Below the pieces are notes generated by a model. It worked only from the letters and a program-made list of their open reading frames with translations, was not told the DNA's origin and did not search any database. This document shows, piece by piece, positions 15,070-18,990 of a stretch of 18,990 nucleotides of DNA. The position numbers were made by a program, and so were the translations under genes. The DNA is taken from assembly GCA_966128725.1 (NCBI GenBank), contig CBHYLN010000099.1, forward strand, positions 1 through 18,990. The letters are read 5' to 3'. The first letter of the stretch is position 1; every line of letters starts with the position of its first letter. This DNA comes from JAFDZV01 sp966128725 (GTDB lineage Bacteria; Bacteroidota; Ignavibacteria; OLB7).

Positions 15070-16932
15070 ATGAACGTATTTGCCGCACAGTTCCATACCA
15101 ACGGGCAACCGGCAAGCGTGCGATCGTTGTACGACATGATTGGGGCGTGTCCGCTGGTTGCCGATGCCGTTGTTGACCAGTGGTGCCACGCCGGCACGGG
15201 CCTGGCGCAGGCCGGCGAGCCGGTTGCCGTTGTGCGCGCCGGAACCGCCGCCGACGGCGCCATCCTTGTGGCGGTTGGCGATGTTCGGCTGGACAATCCC
15301 GATGAGCTGGTGGCGGCGCTGGGCGGCGATGTGGGGCTGGCGGCACGGCAGTCGGACCTGCACCTCGTGCTTGTCGCGTACCGATGCTGGGGCGAGCAAT
15401 GTGTTGAGCGTCTTCACGGTGATTTTGCCGTTGTGATCCACGACGGCGTTTCGGGCAAGCTGTTCGCGGCCCGTGATCGCGCAGGGGTGAAGCCCCTGTA
15501 TTACGCTGCTGGCCCGGGGTTCTTCGCTGCCTCGACGTCCATGTTTGCATTGGAAACGTTGCGGCCGGTGAGCCAGGCCGTGGACGATGCCTGGGTGGGA
15601 GATTATCTGGCCGGGATCTTTGCTGATGCCGCGGCCACGTTTCGTGCGGATATCCGCCGGCTTCCGCCGGCTCATGCCATCACAATTACGCCCGGTGGGC
15701 AGCATATACGGCGCTATGCGCGCCTGGGTGAACGTCCGGTGGTCGTGCCTGGTTCGGATGCGGAGTGCATCGAGGCGTTTGCCGCGTTGTTTGCCGACGC
15801 AGTAAAATCGCGCATGCGGCCAACCGGGCAGGCGGGCGGGGCCGTGGCCGCTGCGCTGAGTGGCGGCCTGGATTCCTCGTCGGTTGCCATGATGGCCCAA
15901 CGGGCGTTGCCCGCCAATCAAAGGCTTGCAACGTACTCGGCCGTAATCGATTATGTGCCGGAATCGAACGAGCGGGCCTATGCCGAGCAGGTGGTTGCCG
16001 CGGGCCACTTCGAAGCGCTGATGGTGCCGGCCGATGGGCTTGCTCCGCTCGCCGACGGCGAGTTCAGGGCGCTGCATGCCCAGCCATTTTATTCGCCGAA
16101 TCTGTTCGTGCACTGGGCGCTGTTCAAGACCGCTGCCGCCGCCGGCCGGGATATCTGGCTCGACGGGCTCGACGGCGACACCACCGTATCGCACGGGATG
16201 ACGTATCCGTTGGAGCTGGCCCGATCGTTTCACCTTGGGGCGCTGCAACGTGAGCTGGCCGGCATTGCGCGAAACGTCGGCCACGGGTCGGCACTACGTT
16301 CCTTCCGCCGTCTCGTGCTGCAGCCGATGTTCGCGGGCGTGCATGCGTTCGCCGATCGCGCTCGCGGCCGGCGGCCGTGGGGGCAGATGCCCATTGCCGA
16401 TGTGTTCGCGCGGGCGTCCGGGCTTGGCGATCGGCTGGTAGCCTACGAACGCGAATCGCGCCGGCCGCGCGGCGAGCGGGCCGACCATCTGCGGAGGTTG
16501 GAGTGGGCGCTGCATCCGTTCGTGCTGGAGACGTTGCATGCGTGCGCGGCCCCGCTGGGCATCGAGCCGCGGTATCCGTTCTACGACTGGCGGCTGATGG
16601 AGTTCTGCCTGGCGATGCCCCCAACGATGAAGCTGCGCGACGGCTGGAGCCGGTGGATCCTGCGCCAGGCGATGAGCGGGATGTTGCCGCGTGACGTTGC
16701 ATGGCGGCGCACGAAGGGCAACCCCGGCGCGAACTTCGTGGCGGCGTTGCGCACGTTCGAGGGTGCCACCCTTGCCGCGATGGCCGAGCGGCCCGCCGGG
16801 CTTGCGGCCTATGTGGACGTGCCACGCCTGCGGTTGATGGTTCAGGAGTTTGGCGCGGGCAGTGCGGGCGAGCGGCATGCGATGGCATTGTGGAAGTGCC
16901 TTACACTGTGGCCCTGGCTTCGCGATTCCTGA
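15070..16932 (+). CDS. Asparagine-synthetase-family protein lacking the N-terminal Cys
   Basis: 620 aa. The N-terminal glutaminase-like domain contains GDFAVVIHDG and ARDRAGVKPLYY (about residues 117-140). The ATP-pyrophosphatase P-loop SGGLDSS is at 264-270, followed by LDGLDGDTTVSHG and the C-terminal PFYDWRLMEF segment. In classical AsnB residue 2 is Cys, the glutaminase nucleophile; here it is Asn, so glutamine hydrolysis is unlikely. Ammonia-dependent asparagine synthesis or an amide/peptide-forming role (as in lasso-peptide cyclases, which have a similar size and domain layout) are alternatives. No lasso precursor, PqqD-like or transglutaminase-like gene is nearby, so a lasso role is not supported by context. 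It follows thyX closely. Confidence 0.82.
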   Translation: MNVFAAQFHTNGQPASVRSLYDMIGACPLVADAVVDQWCHAGTGLAQAGEPVAVVRAGTAADGAILVAVGDVRLDNPDELVAALGGDVGLAARQSDLHLVLVAYRCWGEQCVERLHGDFAVVIHDGVSGKLFAARDRAGVKPLYYAAGPGFFAASTSMFALETLRPVSQAVDDAWVGDYLAGIFADAAATFRADIRRLPPAHAITITPGGQHIRRYARLGERPVVVPGSDAECIEAFAALFADAVKSRMRPTGQAGGAVAAALSGGLDSSSVAMMAQRALPANQRLATYSAVIDYVPESNERAYAEQVVAAGHFEALMVPADGLAPLADGEFRALHAQPFYSPNLFVHWALFKTAAAAGRDIWLDGLDGDTTVSHGMTYPLELARSFHLGALQRELAGIARNVGHGSALRSFRRLVLQPMFAGVHAFADRARGRRPWGQMPIADVFARASGLGDRLVAYERESRRPRGERADHLRRLEWALHPFVLETLHACAAPLGIEPRYPFYDWRLMEFCLAMPPTMKLRDGWSRWILRQAMSGMLPRDVAWRRTKGNPGANFVAALRTFEGATLAAMAERPAGLAAYVDVPRLRLMVQEFGAGSAGERHAMALWKCLTLWPWLRDS

Positions 16933-17023
16933 ACGATAGGCGTGGAGAACAGGACAGGGGGAAGCGAGGCATTGGCGAAGAACGCGCAGGGAGATTTTCA
17001 GAATGTTAAAATCAAGTCTGGGC

Positions 17024-17054
17024 TTTGGATCTGATCCCGTTTCGCGTATATTTG
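17024..17054 (+). promoter_or_regulatory. Bacteroidota-type sigma promoter for the tRNA/secE/nusG block
   Basis: TTTG at 17024-17027, a 19-bp spacer and TATATTTG at 17047-17054 match the known Bacteroidota consensus TTTG-N19-21-TAnnTTTG exactly. Transcription would start near 17060, about 35 bp before tRNA-Tyr. Confidence 0.75.
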
Positions 17055-17062
17055 CCAGCTCT

Positions 17063-17088
17063 TCACGATAAACGGCCTCTTATCGTGA
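17063..17088 (+). promoter_or_regulatory. Perfect 9-bp inverted repeat in the leader
   Basis: TCACGATAA (17063-17071) and TTATCGTGA (17080-17088) are exact complements around an 8-base loop. It lies between the predicted transcription start and tRNA-Tyr, so it could be a leader RNA hairpin (processing signal) or a protein-binding dyad. Confidence 0.55.
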
Positions 17089-17095
17089 TGAATAC

Positions 17096-17178
<83 letters not shown>

Positions 17179-17513
17179 CTCCGATCCTGCTACGGCAGGC
17201 TGCAGAGCGCTCTTTCTCATATCCGATCTTTCAATCGGAGCTACGTTACGTCGCCGATCGTTTCTCTTAGGTCGGCGCTACCGCTTGGAGCATCCGCCAT
17301 ATCGCACGATATGCGCGTGATGCCGCGTCGATTCGGCATGCGGGAGTTGCTCGTTGAGAAGATGTTGGCTGTCCGGCGCTATCCTGAATACGGCGCACTC
17401 CGTTGATCCGTTGACGTGGAGTACATCGTGAATGGAGCGGCGGCACGTCAATCCCCATCTTTCTCGCCGCGCGTATTCACCGCATTCGATACCGTTCCAG
17501 GTTTACAATTCAG
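17179..17513. other. Gene-free spacer with several small hairpins between two tRNAs
   Basis: No gene found. Perfect inverted repeats: TCCGAT (17222-17227)/ATCGGA (17234-17239) and CATATCG (17298-17304)/CGATATG (17307-17313); CGCCGA/TCGGCG occurs near 17250-17277. They may be transcript-processing or attenuation structures. The long gap inside a tRNA cluster is unusual. Confidence 0.4.
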
Positions 17514-17589
<76 letters not shown>

Positions 17590-17648
17590 TCCGCATTATT
17601 GGGTAATGCCCCGGCATTGTCCAGTGAGGCGGTCTCCGATTGATGATC

Positions 17649-17721
17649 GCGGGAGTAACTCAGTTGGTAGAGTCACAGCCTTCCAAGCTGTTGGTCGCGG
17701 GTTCGAGTCCCGTCTCCCGCT
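17649..17721 (+). tRNA. tRNA-Gly (anticodon TCC)
   Basis: Acceptor GCGGGAG (17649-17655) pairs with CTCCCGC (17714-17720), discriminator T. Anticodon stem ACAGC/GCTGT around CTTCCAA with TCC at 17682-17684; T loop GGTTCGAGTCCC. CCA is not encoded. Confidence 0.95.
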
Positions 17722-17752
17722 CACGTGTATCTGTGTGATCGTAGCCCGATCA

Positions 17753-17792
17753 GATCCCTCGGGGTGCCCCCAGTTGGGGCTCCTCGGGGATC
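17753..17792 (+). terminator. Strong GC-rich hairpin between tRNA-Gly and rpmG
   Basis: GATCCC at 17753-17758 pairs with GGGATC at 17787-17792, and an inner CCCC-AGTT-GGGG stem loop (17767-17779 region) stacks inside with a few mismatches. No T tract follows, so it may be a processing site or attenuator rather than a terminator. Confidence 0.4.
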
Positions 17793-17826
17793 ATCAAATA
17801 ATCGAACTCATTTCCCGACGAACGTC

Positions 17827-17976
17827 ATGCGCGATATCATCACGCTGGAATGCACCGAGTGCAAGCGTCGTAACTATACGACCGACAAGAACAAGAAGAA
17901 GCAGTCGGGCCGAGTGGAGTACCTGAAGTTCTGCAAGTGGGACAACAAGCGTACGATCCACAAGGAAACGAAGTAA
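17827..17976 (+). CDS. rpmG: Ribosomal protein bL33
   Basis: 49 aa, too short for usual cut-offs but clearly L33: MRDIITLECTECKRRNY at the start, KNKKKQSGRVEYLKFC in the middle and HKETK at the end. It is a small protein of the large ribosomal subunit. Zinc-type L33 has two CxxC pairs. Here the first (C9, C12) is intact, but the second is C36-K-W-D39, so one Cys is lost; His45 or Asp39 might compensate. No Shine-Dalgarno sequence is visible before the ATG. It lies between tRNA-Gly and tRNA-Trp in the expected ribosomal/secE/nusG block. Confidence 0.92.
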   Translation: MRDIITLECTECKRRNYTTDKNKKKQSGRVEYLKFCKWDNKRTIHKETK

Positions 17977-18057
17977 CGTTGTGCGTTACGAGTTATGTGT
18001 GATGCGTTCAAGGCGCATGCATGCATGACTCATCACGCGGAACGCATAACGGATCAC

Positions 18058-18130
18058 ACGGGCGTAGCTCAACTGGCAGAGCGACGGTCTCCAAAACCGT
18101 AGGTTGCGGGTTCGATTCCTGCCGCCCGTG
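18058..18130 (+). tRNA. tRNA-Trp (anticodon CCA)
   Basis: Acceptor ACGGGCG (18058-18064) pairs with CGCCCGT (18123-18129), discriminator G. Anticodon stem ACGGT/ACCGT around CTCCAAA with CCA at 18091-18093; T loop GGTTCGATTCC. The 3' CCA is not encoded. Location just before secE is the usual bacterial arrangement. Confidence 0.95.
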
Positions 18131-18308
18131 CAACGTAGCAGAGAGTTAGGATAGTCCCGGAAACAATCCCGGGAATGGTTGTGGTGCGGCGTTCCACGAT
18201 CAGTTTCGGACATGGCAATTTGGAGTGGGAAGGGGGGAGTAACGTGGGGCGGTCAATCCTGAGGCGTTTGCCGTTTACGCAAGCGCTTTCTCATCCTCGG
18301 CGAACCTT

Positions 18309-18491
18309 ATGAAGCAAAATATCGGCGGTTTCGTGCGTGAGGTCGGGAACGAAATGAAGAAGGTCTCCTGGCCGAAGAAGGAGCAGCTTCAGGAGTCGAC
18401 GATCATCACGATTGTCACCTGTGCAATCATCTCCATCTTCGTGTACGTGGTCGACCTCGCCTTCACGTGGCTGTTCGGCCTGATGTTCTAA
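18309..18491 (+). CDS. secE: Preprotein translocase subunit SecE
   Basis: 60 aa, the usual short bacterial form. N-terminal amphipathic part with the conserved EMKKVSWPKKEQL (about residues 15-27), then one membrane helix (about 32-58: TIITIVTCAIISIFVYVVDL and LAFTWLFG). SecE clamps SecY in the SecYEG protein-export channel of the inner membrane. No clear Shine-Dalgarno sequence. It lies between tRNA-Trp and nusG, the standard order. Confidence 0.95.
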   Translation: MKQNIGGFVREVGNEMKKVSWPKKEQLQESTIITIVTCAIISIFVYVVDLAFTWLFGLMF

Positions 18492-18536
18492 TCTCCGCCG
18501 TGAAGCAATCGGTGAGGAAGTAACTGAGGAACGAGC

Positions 18537-18990
18537 ATGGTAACTGGCGAGCACACAATCCAGACACGGTGGTACGCGATTCGTACCTATTCGGGGCACG
18601 AAGCGCGGGTAAAGCAGTTGCTGGAGAGCGAGGTAACACGCCTCGGGCTCAGCGAATATGTTCCCACGGTTCTGATTCCCCTCGAAAAGGTATACGAGGT
18701 GCGCGATGGCAAGAAGCGCACCCGACAGAAGAACTTCCTGCCGGGATATGTGCTTGTTGAAGCGATCCTCAACAAGCGCGTCAAGGACCTGATTCAGAAT
18801 ACGCCTTCGGTGATCAACTTCGTTGGCACCAAGACCGAACCGGCGCCGCTTCAGCCGGACGAGATCAGCCGCATCCTGAATCGCATCGAGGAGCGGAAGC
18901 ACGTTGAGACCATCGTTGAATCGTTCCGCGAGGGCGATCCGGTGAAGGTGATCGACGGCCCGTTCAACAACTTCTCCGGCTTTGTCCGCG
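18537..18990 (+). CDS. nusG: Transcription termination/antitermination protein NusG (3' end cut by window)
   Basis: 151 codons plus one base are visible. ATG at 18537 with GAGGA at 18526-18530. The NGN domain is clear: RWYAIRTYSGHEARVKQLLE (about residues 11-30), then VLIPLEKVYEVRDGKK, the hallmark KNFLPGYVLVE, and NTPSVINFVG. The KOW domain begins with EGDPVKVIDGPFNNFSGFV at the window edge. NusG binds RNA polymerase and links it with Rho or the ribosome. It follows secE by 45 bp, as in most bacteria. Confidence 0.96.
   Translation, partial: MVTGEHTIQTRWYAIRTYSGHEARVKQLLESEVTRLGLSEYVPTVLIPLEKVYEVRDGKKRTRQKNFLPGYVLVEAILNKRVKDLIQNTPSVINFVGTKTEPAPLQPDEISRILNRIEERKHVETIVESFREGDPVKVIDGPFNNFSGFVR

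Noticed and set aside
14731..16284. 517-aa minus-strand open frame, and 13312-14541 (409 aa)
   Set aside because: They are antisense shadows of the asparagine-synthetase homologue and thyX in GC-rich DNA.
15070..16932. Lasso-peptide biosynthetic cluster
   Set aside because: Only the cyclase-like protein is present; no precursor peptide, RRE/PqqD or leader protease gene was seen within several kb.

Overview
The window looks like chromosomal DNA of a moderately GC-rich member of the Bacteroidota/Chlorobiota (FCB) group. The support is a perfect Bacteroidota-type promoter (TTTG, 19 bp, TATATTTG) before a tRNA cluster, several genes with no obvious Shine-Dalgarno sequence, a double-length ThyX, and a tRNA/rpmG/secE/nusG housekeeping block. 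The genus cannot be told; relatives of Kapabacteria or Ignavibacteria are a guess only. 

Region 1 (1-9738) is an accessory toxin/immunity island. It opens with a very large DUF4157 polymorphic-toxin-type protein, the family typically loaded as effectors in extracellular contractile injection systems. Its last ~160 residues form a separate, AT-richer module behind a Gly/Ser-rich linker, probably the exchangeable toxic tip. Downstream on the same strand are two intact SUMF1 (formylglycine-generating-enzyme fold) genes, a SUKH (SMI1/KNR4) immunity gene and three unrecognised genes of 173, 155 and 317 aa that are candidate immunity genes. Debris lies between them: a 5' fragment of a SUMF1 gene, a short internal SUMF1 relic, an exact 78-bp copy of the 3' end of the 155-aa gene, and a decayed IS630-type transposase start. 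The island therefore looks like a recombining cassette array in which SUMF1-fold genes are copied and lost along with immunity genes. This is the most interesting part of the window.

Region 2 (9858-12254, minus strand) holds a beta-CASP metallo-beta-lactamase RNase-like gene overlapping by 4 bp a MutT-type Nudix hydrolase, followed by a small membrane-anchored protein with a heavy-metal-associated-like fold but no CxxC. 

Region 3 (12401-16932, plus strand) holds tRNA-Gly(CCC), a GIY-YIG nuclease-family protein, a tandem-domain FAD-dependent thymidylate synthase (ThyX), and an orphan asparagine-synthetase homologue that lacks the N-terminal Cys nucleophile. 

Region 4 (17024-18990) is the conserved translation/transcription block: promoter and leader hairpin, tRNA-Tyr, tRNA-Thr, tRNA-Gly(TCC), rpmG, tRNA-Trp, secE and the 5' part of nusG. 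tuf, which usually sits in this block, is absent.
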